From Dichetophora obliterata (Eukaryota; Arthropoda; Insecta; Diptera; Sciomyzidae), in contig OY986435.1 in NCBI GenBank assembly GCA_963920525.1, forward strand, positions 94,834,000 to 94,897,999: DNA of 64,000 nucleotides. Reading direction: 5' to 3'. The notes beneath the pieces were generated by a model, which was not told the origin of the DNA, did not search any database, and worked only from the letters and a program-made list of their open reading frames with translations. Position 1 is the first letter of the stretch. Each line of letters starts with the position of its first letter. The position numbers and the translations under genes were made by a program. Positions 32,992 to 44,709 of the stretch are shown in pieces.

Positions 32992-34386
32992 TTAAGCTTA
33001 CTATGCTGTAGGAACGATACATGCAGTACACGATACATGATGCAGTAGACCGGCCGAAATTTCGAAGTTTTTTTTCGTGAATTTTTTTAACAAGAAAATA
33101 ATATGCGATCGTTTTGTAATTTTTACATGTTTATATTAGTATTTTAAAGTATACATAAAAATTGTTGACTTAATTTTACATTAATTTATTTATAATTTCT
33201 AATGTCAAAGTGGAGTCCTCGAAAGCTGTTTCGGGGAAGCACTGTCTCAAAACTATTCAACCGATTTGGCTAAAAATTTAACTAGTTATTCTAGATATAC
33301 ATAGCTTAATACCTAATCTTTAAAACATTTAATTTTTTATTAATAAAATTATTTTTTTTAAACATTTTATCAACAAAAAAAAATATTTGTTCGCCATTAT
33401 TTTTTTTTTTTTGTAAAATGCATATCATTAGTTAGTTCATTTGAATAAAATCTACACAATAATAATCTCTTTGATTTATTTATTTCCGATGACTATGAAA
33501 GGCTGTGTGCTTCCCCGAAACAGCTCACCATTCCTTCGAGGACTCCACTTTGACATTAAAAATTATAAATAAATTAATGTAAAATTAAGTCAAAAAATTT
33601 TTTTGTATACTTTAAAATACTTATATAAACATGTACGAATTACAAAATGATCGTATATTATTTTCTTGTTAAAAAAATTCACGAAAAAACTTCGAAATTT
33701 TGGTCGTCATACCGGTCTACTACCTTAATTCTACACGCGAAATTTTGGCGTAGGCTCAACACTAACACATATTTACTATAACCTGTTGTTGAATGTGTTG
33801 GTTGAACATTATTGTTGAATGTCAAATTTCCACGCCAATTAAATGTACGGACATATAAAAGACAGCGAAATTTTGACATTTTAACTCTCCAATCATGGTT
33901 GTGAACTTGGCTGCATTGAACAATTTTTCTGTTCAACAGCGTACTAACCAACGAAAAAAAATTTCGCTACCTTTTCGCTGTCAAAAACGCAATGCATTTC
34001 TTAAGCTTAGTATGCTGTAGGAACGAACATTTTTAGGCATTTAATTCTACACACGAAATTTTGATGTAGACTCAACACCAACACATACTTACCATAACGT
34101 GTTTGTTGAATGTGTTAGTTGAACATTATTGTTGAGTGTCAAATTTCCAGGCCAATTAAATGTACGGACACATAAAAGACAGTGAAATCTTGACATTCTA
34201 ACTCTCCAATCATGGTTGTGAACTTGGCTGCATTCGACAAATTTTTCGGTTCAACAGCGTACTAACCAACGAAAAAAAAATTCGCTACCTTTTCGCTGTC
34301 AAAAACGCAATACATTTCTTTTCGCTTCTACAGCATACTTAGCTTTACGGAAGATTTCTTTTCGCTTCTACAGCATACTTAGCTTT
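32992..34386. mobile_element. Inverted-repeat element with 315-bp tandem units and a nested miniature element
   Basis: TAAGCTTACTATGCTGTAGG at 32992 is matched in inverse near 34325-34386, where CTTCTACAGCATACTTAGC occurs twice in tandem. A 315-bp unit beginning TTAATTCTACACACGAAATT is repeated (about 33726 and 34041). Each copy holds AACTCTCCAATCATGGTTGT and CAGCGTACTAACCAACG. The first unit is preceded by the 33048-33717 element. No intact gene is present and the family is unknown. Confidence 0.65.
33048..33717. mobile_element. 670-bp foldback miniature element, TA-flanked
   Basis: Arms of about 200 bp match in inverse across GACCGG at 33048 and CCGGTC ending at 33717, with TA outside both ends. 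Each arm contains GGAGTCCTCGAA (or its inverse), GAAACAGCT and AAATTAATGTAAAATTAAGT. It is non-coding and can form a long hairpin. Confidence 0.75.
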
Positions 34387-35375
34387 AAGTTTAAACAAAT
34401 AAGTAAAGTTAAAAATAAAGCGAATAGTAGTGCATATATTAAGGTCATTATTTGTAATATAGTTTTATTATATGTATGCAAATAAATAGCTTTTGTAATA
34501 AAATAACAAAAATCTTTAATTTTTCCAAAAAAAGTTTATTCAATTCAATATCAATTGACCATGATTACAGCTCCCATCTTTTCTTTCGCCAAAAACAGGA
34601 CAAATTAACAAAATTTTTAAGATTTTACAGGATTTACAGGGCGTCTCGTAAAAAACAGGACATTTTCGCAGGAAGCAATTTAAAGTTGAAAAATTATTAT
34701 AACTTGTATGTTCAAAGAATTAAAATAAGCAGTTTTATTGATAATATGATCAAATTTATTATTTAATTTAAGAATTGCAGCATAAGCTTAAAATATCAAT
34801 TAATGTGAAGTATTTCCATTTAATATGTAATTTTGTTAAAACAAAAATGGAATTGAATCTTATTTAAATATTCAATTATATTCAATATAACAAAACAATA
34901 ACAAAAATAAAAAAATAGTCTTATATAAATGGCACATTACTCGTAATTAGATTTTCCAGGTACTCGTTTGCACTTTGAGGAGAACACCACACTATCACTA
35001 TTTATTTTTTTTCAGGAATGAATATTTTTTTAAAGTAGATTGCTTAACACACACTTTCCCTTCGACGAGCTTAAAAAATGAGTTGCACATACACTTTTAA
35101 CAGGGTCGCAAAAAAGGGAAAAGTTTATTAAGGGAAACTTTTGACTTATTACTAAAAAAAGTATAAATAATAAACAAAGTGGACGAAATTGCAAACATGG
35201 GAGAAAATAAAAAAAACAGGACAAAATACACTTTGCTCGAAAAACAGGACTGTCCTACGAAATAAAGGAAGGATGTGAGTGTATGCCTGATCCATGAACA
35301 CTTTAGCAACACAACTTACGCTAGTTGCTCATTCATTATGAACACTTTGGTAATACATCTTACACAAGTTGCTCA
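34387..35375. other. No gene; AACAGGAC words
   Basis: The word AACAGGAC occurs four times (34595, 34655, 35214, 35244). Weak frames of under 100 residues are not recognisable. Nothing is called. Confidence 0.4.
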
Positions 35376-35379
35376 TACA

Positions 35380-35930
35380 CCCAGAAAAAATCTGGTATAT
35401 TTAACCAAACTTTAACTAAATTTCAGGTTAAATTTGCCAACATGAATCGTCAGGTTAAGAACACCACACACCATTCAGGTCAATTTAACCTTTTTTTGTG
35501 GTTTAATGAAACTGACAAATGTGGTTATCTTAGCCATTATTTGTGGTTAAATCGAATTGAATCAGTTTAGTTAACCACATGCCAAGGATGATAATTTGTA
35601 ATGGGGGAAGGAGGGAGGGTGAGAGCAAATAAATCATGGTCACCTTTTTTTTAATCCCAAGTAATATAGATAAAACTAAAAATTTAAAGACAGAACATTT
35701 CACCTACCTTTTCTCGAGGTACCCTTTGTTACAAGTTCTGCATCACTAGTGGAGAATTTGACAGCTGGCAGGTTGTTTTGTCGCTATAAGGCTACCATGT
35801 TTTTCCACTATTTTCTACATGTATTTCTGTGAACCAGATCCGTCAGGTATAACGAACGTTGATCTCTCTTAACCAAATTCATTAGGTAAAAATAACCTGG
35901 AGCAGGTAAGAGAATTTTCCCTGAGTATAT
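35380..35930. mobile_element. Possible miniature element with CCAGAAAAAATCTGG end
   Basis: The left ACCCAGAAAAAATCTGG is loosely matched in inverse by AGAATTTTCCCTGAGT at the right. The interior is rich in TTTAACC and GGTTAA words. The flanking sequence on both sides shares GTTGCTCAT/TTGCTC-type phrases. Borders and family are uncertain. Confidence 0.4.
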
Positions 35931-36883
35931 ATAATGATTTTCTCTTGCTCCACATTAATGAGCACAAATGCTTTCTGTTGCTCATAGTTGATAAATGTGC
36001 GCTATTAGCGCACAAGCCTTTGGTAATGCATCTTATAATATCTAAAATGAAGAAAAAATTTGCATTTTTGATACGTTTGAACGATTTGTTCGAACACTTT
36101 AGAACAAAATGTTTTTTTATTAAAATTAACTTTAATTATTTAAATAATTATTATTGGCATTATTTATTATCTTGGGCAAACACGAAAAAAATTGATACTG
36201 GAAGAAAAATTATAAATAAAATTTAACGAAAATTGTTTATCAATCTTTCACTTTCTACCCAACTATTACTTGTGGTAGAAAAAGGAACATAAAGAAAATC
36301 TACGTCTACAAAATCCACGAACTAATAATATTTTGCCTTCAAATGAGTAACTAACTATGTGACTTCTTTAGAGCCTTTCATCCTTCTATGAGTATTTCAA
36401 TTTTGAGAATTTTTGCTTGATTTGAAAACTTTGACTACTCGCCGAATATATTCCGGTTGTAAATTCAAACTGACAAGAATGCTCTTGAATAGGGGTAAAC
36501 ATATATATTCTATGCTGAAGTGCTGTGCTCGCGTGCCTTCCTTTACAGAAGATATTCAGATATCATACATTCATTAATGATCGCATCCCTTTTCAAAGCG
36601 TTTCCTCAAAGTTATGTTTGGCAGCGACCTTCTGGTGTTATGCTGGTGGCGTGAATTTGCGAAGGGGTACAATTTCACATCATACCAGAAGCACAGATAA
36701 CTGATTATATAGATGTATATCTTAGAACAACAAAAAAAAGCGGCCAAAAAGTTTTTCAAATTTTGGCTCCAATGCCACTAGCACAAGCACACAATACAGT
36801 TTCATGTACACACGTGTTGGCTTCAGTTGAAAGTATTTTAACAATGTTGTTATTTTTATTATTTCAACATCACTTTAACAGTG
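35931..36883. other. No gene recognised
   Basis: AT-rich sequence with no supported feature. The phrase AACACTTTGGTAATACATCTTA near 35344 has a loose echo near 36020. Confidence 0.4.
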
Positions 36884-36967
36884 ATAATGGCTCAGTTGTC
36901 TAAGGCAGAAGTTTTTATTGTGGTTTTTTGAAATCTTGAGTAATTAGTTCAAATCCCAGCAAAGACA
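36884..36967 (+). ncRNA. tRNA-like sequence (degenerate, possibly SINE head)
   Basis: An A-box-like TGGCTCAGTTGTCTAAGGC and a B-box-like AGTTCAAATCCC are separated as in a long-variable-arm tRNA (Leu or Ser type). The acceptor stem does not pair well, so it is not a functional tRNA gene. It may be a tRNA pseudogene or SINE remnant. Confidence 0.45.
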
Positions 36968-37044
36968 TAATTTTTTTTAAAGGCGTTTGGTTTTGTTTTT
37001 GTTTTTTTTAGTTTGTTCTATTTTTAATTATGCGACTAATTATT

Positions 37045-37657
37045 CGATAACGGAATGAGGCTGATTGACTTCGCCGCATCACGAAACACGTTCGTAAGTA
37101 GCACTAGATTCAAGCATATCAGTAATCACAAAGCAACCTGCATATAAATATTCAAGCAAGCAAAAAACCAGGAATCAAATTGATCACATTTCGATCGACG
37201 GAAGGCACTCTTCCAGTGTATTGGCTGTACGCACGATCCGTGGTGCAAACATTGAATGAGATCACTATCTTGTCGCAGGCAAGATCCGTACTCGTCTGTG
37301 CGCTGCTAAGGAGTGATACAAAGAGAAGAGGAGGGAAGAGAGACGTATGTTAAGAGACGACGTACGTAAAGAGAGGCAGAAAAGCGCGAGCAGGAAAAGA
37401 TTGAGATGTTTGGTGACAGAAATGAGGCTCGAAAATGTTTCGAAAAAATAAGACGCCTTGCCGATGGTTTTAAAACCGGGGCTTCTTCCTGCACGGATGA
37501 AAAGGGGAATCTAGTGACAGATGTCCAGACTACACTGACGTTATGAAGGGAACACTTCTCTAAGCTTCTAAATGACAACGCTGAAAACAATTCCGCCAAT
37601 AGAGATGATATTCCGGAAACCTCAATTACGGATGACAACGTCGAGGTTCCGCTGCCT
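37045..37657 (+). pseudogene. RTE-type LINE fragment, internally deleted
   Basis: Plus-strand relative of the LINE at 24504-26660. It covers the end of the endonuclease (MRLIDFAASRNTFVSSTRFK) and passes through a damaged SDH region. It then jumps to the linker (EARKCFEKIRRLADGFK) and the stretch before the reverse transcriptase (LVTDVQTTLT, ETSITDDNVEVPLP). The part encoding the RHRRNQW linker seen in the other copy is missing, and both ends are absent. Multiple stops are present. It shows that at least two copies of this family landed in the region and that both are incomplete at the 3' side. Confidence 0.8.
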
Positions 37658-38437
37658 AAACAAACCTATTGTATGAATTATTAAAAAATTTCTTTTTTTT
37701 TATTCAAAACGTATGAATAAATAAATAAAGATGTACATGTTTGGATGGGTTTTGGGCTCCATTAATTTTCTAAACATATTCCAGAACCTCCCTGGCAATA
37801 TAAGCACGTGTCGCGAAAAAATCCAGAAAATTAATTCTCAAAATAGGTGGCCGTCTGTTAAAAACGTGAATTTGAAGAAGTATAAAATAAATGTTTCAAA
37901 TCAAGTTTCCTATAAAACTTTAGTCATAAAAAAACGTTTCACCATAAGATATTCTAATGTAAAAGCGTTTTCTTAACAAGAATTAAAAAGCAGTTGCAAA
38001 TTAATTTTACTTTGTTTTCTTCTTAATTACCTTAAAACATAAATTTGCTTATTGTCCAAGTTCATATGCGTCGTTGGCTTAAATGCCCCTTACCATCTGT
38101 TGCTCCGAAGAATGATCTTCGACTAATACGGGTAGCATTCCTCAATTTCTCGTACGAATAACTTCGTACTTTCTTCCATTACATTCGTAGTATTTACTAA
38201 TGGCTTCGTACTATTTAGTATTAGTTGAGTTTAAAATATTTACAACCGAAATCTTTCAGCCTGATTTGTTGAACAATTACCAAATATAAGGAAATGTATG
38301 ATTGCAAGGTGTCCGTAGTATACTGAAAGAGTACGTGGCCCGTAAGCTAAAAAACCGTGGTACGTATTGAAAAGTGCCTGTGAAACAAGGGTAAATGAAA
38401 TGGTATCGTAACTTATCACTGCGACGGGTACAACTTA
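37658..38437. other. No gene recognised
   Basis: AT-rich. A phrase with TTCGTACT repeated (38140-38215) stands out as a short diffuse repeat. No frame is credible. Confidence 0.4.
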
Positions 38438-38661
38438 TGCTTGGTTTTCTCTATGTCATTTATATGATAACACAAAAGTTTATTACCTGAAATATCACCT
38501 TAATAAAACTCTAGAACACTCTAGAACATAGCTCTATTTAATAATTTATTTGTTTTTAATTTTCCAAGTTTGCCAAAGTTAGAAAAAATGACAACATGTT
38601 GTTGTTTTCAATTTGATTGACAACAACTGACCACTGAAAATGACACAGTGAAAACCAAGCA
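38438..38661. mobile_element. 224-bp miniature element with TTA duplication
   Basis: TGCTTGGTTTTCTCTATGTC at 38438 is matched in inverse by GACACAGTGAAAACCAAGCA ending at 38661, with TTA flanking both sides (38435-38437 and 38662-38664). A 3-bp TWA duplication is characteristic of PIF/Harbinger. The assignment is structural only. Confidence 0.65.
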
Positions 38662-39480
38662 TTACTATTTAAAAATGCATGCATGGTTTAGCTATAAATA
38701 TACCTTAAATGAAGTATTGTTGAGTTCTCTTCAAAATATATTAACATATATAATGAACATATCGTCATATTAAATCAAAAAAGCCGTAAGTTACAATAAA
38801 TACAAAGTCGACTTTTTGATTGATTATTGATGCACCTTATCAAAATACATGTTCCTGCTAAATTTTATAATCCTACAAAACTAAAAACGACGTTTTTATT
38901 AAAAAAAGACACAGTTTCGATAGTATCGTAAGTATAGACGTAGAATTCCTTTTTATACTGTAATAGAGAAAAATTCTGGTTATTTTATGTATATTCTTCA
39001 AAACATTTTTAAAGTATTTCATCTTCTAAATAAAAATTATTCAAAAACAAATTTGTTGTTGTTGTCCTTCTTTAAACTTACCTAATCTAAAAAGCTCACA
39101 ATTAAATTCATGTAAAAATTTGTTTTGTTTTATAAAAAGTTTTCGTTTGATATATATGGTGATGAATTTGTTGTTCTTTTTCATTTGTTTTGTTGGTTAA
39201 AACTAAATGTAATTCAAAGTTACGTTTATTTAATGGAAATAAATATGGGTTAATTTGAATTATTTATTTTTCCTGTAGTAAAAAGCATATACATATATGT
39301 ATATTTTAAAAGTAATTTAAAATTAAAATTTTAGTTAACAAAATAAATTTTTAATATGAAAAGAATATAATGCATAATAAAAATAGTTGGAATTTATTAT
39401 GGTATTTAAAAAATAAATGTAGTTTTTAAAGCACAACGCATGCTTTGACGCATGCGCAAATTTGCGTAGTAGTATACATA

Positions 39481-40553
39481 TTGGGGGTTGGAATTAGTTT
39501 TAAAGGTTTTCTAAGAGATGGCGTAACTATCAATAGATCGCATCGGGCACACCTATGCTCCATCGATTTCTACTTGTGAGTACTGGTTCCGTCAATTTAA
39601 AAGTGGTGATTTTAATACGGAAGACAAAGAGCGTCCGGGCCAGCCGAAAAAGTTTGAAGATGAGGAATTGGAGGCTTTGCTCGATGAAGACCCGTGTCAA
39701 ACCCTTCAAGAATTGTCAGAATCATTGGGAGTCAACTTATCAACGGTCGGCAAACGCTTGAAGGCCATGGGAATGATTCAAAAGCAAGGAAATTGGGTGC
39801 CGTACCAGTTGAAGCCGAGAGACGTTGAACGGCGATTTTGCATGTGCGAACAACTGCTTCAACGGCATAAAAGGAAGAGTTTTTTGCATCGTATTGTCAC
39901 TGGCGATGAAAAGTGGATCCATTACGATAATCCTAAGCGAAAAAAATCGTGGGGACCACCCGGCCATGCATCAACATCGAGGGCCAAGCCGAATATTCAT
40001 GGCGCCAAGCTTATGCTGTGTATTTGGTGGGATCAGAAGAGTGTCGTGTACTATGAGCTGCTAAAACCTAACGAAACCATCACTGGGGAACGCTACCAAC
40101 AACAATTGATGCAATTGAGCCGAGCATTAAAGGTTAAACGGCCGGAATATGCCAAAAGACACGACAAAGTGGTTTTTCAACATGACAACGCACGGCCACA
40201 TGTTGCAAGAACCGTCAAGGAAACGTTGGAGGCGCTGAATTGGGATGTGCTACCCCACCAGCCTTATAGCCCAGACATAGCCCCTTCCGACTACCACCTA
40301 TTCAGATCGATGACGCATGGCTTGGCTGAGCAGCGCTTCACTTCTTACGAGGATACCAAAAAATGGGTCGATTCGTGGATTGCCTCAAAAGACGAATCGT
40401 TCTTCCGGCGCGGAATCCATATGCTGCCAGAAAGATGGGAAAATGTTGTAGCTAACGATGGACAATACTTTGAATAATATACATTGTACCGTTGTTTCTA
40501 AATAAATGCTCAAAAACCGAAAAAAAACCTTTAAAATTAATTCCAACCCCCAA
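39481..40553 (+). mobile_element. Mariner element, DD34D, 5'-deleted
   Basis: The ends TTGGGGGTTGGAATTAGTTT at 39481 and the matching complement ending at 40553 are flanked by TA (39479-39480 and 40554-40555). It is 1073 bp, about 200 bp shorter than a standard mariner, because sequence is missing between the left TIR and the coding region. The right arm of the surrounding inverted repeat has the uninterrupted site. Confidence 0.92.
39528..40477 (+). pseudogene. Mariner transposase, DD34D, lacking its N-terminus
   Basis: One open frame of about 316 codons runs from a stop at 39525 to TAA at 40475-40477. It begins in the DNA-binding region (STCEYWFRQFKSGDFNTEDK) and has the second helix block (ELSESLGVNLSTVGKRL). 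The catalytic triad is complete: VTGDEKWIHYDN, VFQHDNARPHVA, YSPDIAPSDYHLF, with 34 residues between the last two Asp. It ends in WENVVANDGQYFE, as mariner proteins do. There is no ATG in the proper place; about 30 N-terminal residues and the leader are deleted. The catalytic domain is unbroken, but DNA binding is likely lost. Confidence 0.88.
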
Positions 40554-41179
40554 TACATGCTGAAAATAAACATTCGTTTTATTCGTACTCCAACTCATGG
40601 CAGAATAACCAGGTAGGGCCGACTTGGAGAGGAATGAATTAGAAAGCAGAGAAAAGCGAGCTAGTTGTCAAATACAGATGTTCATGTCGAGTAAAAATTA
40701 AGAACATCTAAAAAAATTTCAGCTAACTGAACCAACAACAATTACCAAGCAAATCTAAAACAACGACGCACAGAAAAGAGCAAGATCACATCGGTTGAGC
40801 AGCGTTAGAGGGGATGAACCGAATCGCCCACAGAAAATAAACAGAACTTTGCTTACTATGTCCCGCTTTTCACTCGTTATACACGAAAATTCTCGATCTT
40901 GCGGCGAAAGCAATTATTACTCTGGTAGTAAGATCTCTTTATCCCGTTTTTCACTCGGCAATAATTGCCTTTTCCGCAAGCAGTTTGTGTATTATTCGCC
41001 CGCATGAGGGGGTTTACGAAAGTCCCCTTTAAACCCGAGTAGTCCACAGATTACTTTCGCAAAAGCAATTATTGCTCATAGAATTGCCGAGTAAAAAACG
41101 GCCCTTTGCAGCGCATGCAGAACCAAAACAACAATATCAGCAGCTAGAAGCAACGTTGCCATTTATGTTGGAAAAATTC

Positions 41180-41600
41180 CATTCGTGGTAATTTTTAATT
41201 GCCCTTAGGAATTTTTGTTTTTGGGAAATCCTATTAAATATTTTAATTCAGCGTGGTATTTTTTAATTGGCGTGGGAGTTCAGTGGCGTATTTTTTGAAT
41301 TTCCGTAGGAGTTTGGTAATATTCTTCTTAAATTTTTTTTTCTTTTTAGTAAGCAAAATTTCGTTGTGATATTTCTAAATATTTTTTAAATTGTTTGTGC
41401 ATATGGGACTTATTGTGGTATTTTTAATGCGAATGAGATTTTTGTGGCAATTTTAAATGCATATGGAGTTTGTGGTGGTATTTTTAAAACGCGTGGTATT
41501 TTTGTGGTAATTTTAAATGATCGTGGGATTTTTTGATATTTTTTATTGTGGTAGAAACTTTTTTGTTTATGTTTACCATGGTAATTTTTGTTGTATTTAA
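41180..41600. repeat. Degenerate minisatellite, GTGGTATTTTTAA type
   Basis: Units of about 40-50 bp with GTGGTATTTTTAAATGCGTG-like sequence, diverged from each other, occur in the core of the 38902-43339 inverted repeat. Non-coding. Confidence 0.55.
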
Positions 41601-42167
41601 TTTATTTTACTGTGAAAAAATAAACTTTTTGTCGGAATTGTTTTAAATTTTAACTGGGAACCTTGGCTAGTAGTAATACATTTTTTTGTAGCCACATACT
41701 GGCTCTCTAGCTACATGCATCTGTATTCTCTATTGTATTACAACCCAACATGCCATGAATGTCACTGTGCCAGCTAAACGGTACTTAAAACGGCAGCGTC
41801 TGACTTGCTGGTATGAAAACGACAGGTTTCTGTACCTTTAAGCCGTTGTCTATATAATTGTAAAGTCCTTTTTTATATTTATCAAGAATCGAATTGAAAT
41901 TTATGTCATATTCGCTTGATGTGTCGTTTGTTCTTGTCCTTTTTCCCTCTCTTTTTCACCCGTTCGCCAAAAATCGCTGAAATAACCATTGAATCTGGTA
42001 TTGAAATCAAGGTAGTGCAGTTGAGTTGCCGTTTATTGTTTAGTTTATTGTTGCAACTTAATAAAAACCATTTCAAGAAAAGGTTACAATTGTTTAACAA
42101 CAAATAAAATTAATATACAACTTAAAGTTTTCTATATGACCTTGTTATTTATTGTGTTGATTTTCTA

Positions 42168-42255
42168 TGATTTAAATACAAATTCTAATTGTTTGATAGT
42201 TTAAATCATTCTTGATTTTAAATACAAATTCTAGTTGTTTGATTGTTTAAAATCG
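42168..42255 (+). repeat. 46-bp direct repeat, two units
   Basis: TTTAAATACAAATTCTAATTG followed by TTTGATAGTTTAAATC-type sequence occurs twice back to back with a few changes (a split copy of the phrase TACAAATTCTAGTTGTTTGA). Confidence 0.6.
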
Positions 42256-43394
42256 TTTATTGAGTTAAGGTCAGGTTAGAACAATTAGTTTCTCTAACGA
42301 ATTTTTTTCAAAGAAACAACAGCAACAACATTTTCAATATGAAAAGAAAAAAAAACATCACTACTGATTAATTAGTTAGCTGATTAGCTGAAGCCCCCTC
42401 ATGCGGGCGAATAATCCACAAACTGCTTGCGGAAAAGGCAATTATTGCCGAGTGAAAAACGGGATAAAGAGATCTTACTACCAGAGCAATAATTGCTTTC
42501 GCCGCAAGCTCGAGAATTTTCGTGTTTAACGAGTGAAAAGCGGGACATAGTAAGCAAAGTTCTGTTTATTTTCTGTGGGCGATTCGGCTCATCCCCTCTA
42601 ACGCTGCTCAACCGATGTGATCTTGCTCTTTTCTGTGCGTCGTTGTTTTAGATTTGCTTGGTAATTGTTGTTGGTTCAGTTAGCTGAAATTTTTTTAGAT
42701 GTTCTTAATTTTTACTCGACATGAACAGCTGTATTTGACAACTAGCTCGCTTTTCTCTGCTTTCTAATTCATTCCTCTCCAAGTCGGCCCTACCTGGTTA
42801 TTCTGCCGTGAGTTGGAGTACGAATAAAACGAATGTTTATTTTCAGCATGTATGTATACTACTACGCAAATTTGCGCATGCGTCAAAGCATGCGTTGTGC
42901 TTTAAAAACTACATTTATTTTTTAAACACCATAATAAATTCCAACTATTTTTATTATGCATTATATTCTTTTCATATTAAAAATTTATTTTGTTAACTAA
43001 AATTTTAATTTTAAATTACTTTTAAAATATACATATATGTATATGCTTTTTACTACAGGAAAAATAAATAATTCAAACTAACCCATATTTATTTCCATTA
43101 AATAAACGTAACTTTGAATTACATTTAGTTTTAACCAACAAAACAAATGAAAAAGAACAACAAATTCATCACCATATATATCAAACGAAAACTTTTTATA
43201 AAACAAAACAAATTGAAGAATATACATAATATACAAAATATGAAGAATATACATAAAATAAACAGAATTTTTCTCTATTACAGTATAAAAAGGAATTCTA
43301 CGTCTATACTTACGATACTATCGAAACTGTGTCTTTTTTAAATGTTTTCATATGCAATTCCATGTGGAATAAAGAAAAAATTAAGATTTTTTTT

Positions 43395-43985
43395 CAAAAA
43401 ATTTTCAGTTTAATAAGGGTATTTACCTCAAATTACTTGAATAACTCAGGGGGACAAAATTTTTATTTTTGGATTTTCCCAGCAATATTTGTATTATTTT
43501 CTTTTTTCTAGCATCACCAGTTTTTGAGATAAACGTCAGTGAAATCCTTCAATGAAAACTTAAGTGAAATTTTATTATATCAAAATTTGTTCAAAAAATT
43601 CAACGAGTTGAAATGCGGGAAGTTAAATCTACGTGAAAAAGTTATTAAAACAATGTCAACCAGAAGCGTGTACAAATTATACCTTCTTGGATATAACCAA
43701 CTTCTTCTTGGTGCAGGGTTATCTAAGGTATATGGCCTTAAATAAACTTAACTTAAATAAACATAAAAAACATAAAAACTTATAATGAAACGTTTAAATT
43801 TCAAAGAAGCTTATCTCAAAAACTGGTGATGCTAGAAAAAAAGTAATAATAGTTTTGAAATCAGCGCACCATGATTAGAAAATAATATAAATATTGCTGG
43901 GAAAATCCAAAAATAAAAATTTTGTCCTCCTGAGTTATTCAAGTAATTTGAGGTGAATACCCTTATTAAACTGAAAATTTTTTGG
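43395..43985. mobile_element. Palindromic element with arms of about 140 bp
   Basis: The left arm (43395-43533) and right arm (43811-43985) are inverted copies sharing CAGTTTAATAAGGGTATT, AATTACTTGAATAACTCAG and CATCACCAGTTTTTGAGATA. The right arm has about 40 bp extra. The 280-bp loop holds a 68-residue frame (43539-43745) that I do not recognise. Probably a MITE; no TSD noted. Confidence 0.65.
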
Positions 43986-44709
43986 AAAAAACAAAATGAG
44001 ATTGCAAATGAAAATACTACAAAAAAATTTTTTTCTTTCATGCACTTGTGCAAACTTTAAGCCGTGTGCACACGGGTTTATATGCATCCGATCTTACTAA
44101 AGTTTTACGCATCTGTATTCTCTATTGTATTTATCTTTCTGAAAATAAACAAAACCAATAACGAACTTAAAAAACGAAAACATCTAATGTGTGTTTATAT
44201 ATGTACAGTTTACATATATATTAAAAACAACAACCACAACAAAAACAGCAAAACTGCAAACGACACGATGCGAACCAAACGAACAACAGCATAAGCAGCT
44301 ACTGAAGCAGCTTGTGTTTTTCGCATGCGAATATATGAAATTTTTTTCTTTTAGGATCTTGCTTCTTCTTAGACTTTATTAAATAAGTGGCACAATCCAA
44401 AGATAGATAGATATTCGTTTTATTCGTTCTCTAACTGATATTTTGGCATATATTTGTTCTTTGTACGATGAATATTAAAGGCTGTAGGTATACCCAAAGT
44501 GTCAACTAAGCCTCCTTAATGTGTTTCAAAAAAATTATGAAAATGACCCCCATACAAATTGCGCTGTAAGACGTAATTCTACGTCAAAAATCCTAAAAAT
44601 ACCTACAATTTTCGAGAGCAAGACCACCGGCCTTGCCTTAAGTGCCTATGAACATTCATGTCTCAATTCGCAATTAAAATCTACACCTAAAACAATTGAC
44701 ATCTTGTGA
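43986..44709. other. No gene recognised
   Basis: Includes CGCATCTGTATTCTCTATTG near 44108, which also occurs near 41716, and GCGCTGTAAGACGTAATTCT near 44560, which has a counterpart near 63495. These are repeat scraps. No coding is supported. Confidence 0.4.

Larger units (their letters stand above)
38902..43339. mobile_element. 4.4-kb young inverted repeat (foldback or MULE-like) around a 1.4-kb core
   Basis: The left arm is 38902-41011 (with the mariner at 39481-40553 inside it) and the right arm is about 42392-43339. Outermost sequence is AAAAAAGACACAGTTTCGAT at the left and its complement at the right. Over the innermost 410 bp I count only 7 differences between arms, about 98% identity. 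Twin 70-residue frames at 40795-41007 (+) and 42399-42611 (-) are mirror images of the same arm and not evidence of a gene. The left arm also has about 180 bp extra near 39010-39120. No transposase lies in the core. I see no flanking duplication. Confidence 0.75.

Noticed and set aside
34387..35375. A hAT or other element defined by repeated AACAGGAC
   Set aside because: Four scattered occurrences of an 8-bp word without inverted ends or coding motifs are not enough.
40795..42611. Paired 70-residue frames (40795-41007 plus, 42399-42611 minus) starting MSSVRGDEPNRPQK
   Set aside because: They lie in the 98% identical arms of the 38.9-43.3 kb inverted repeat. Identity follows from the recent duplication and there is no sign of selection on the protein.
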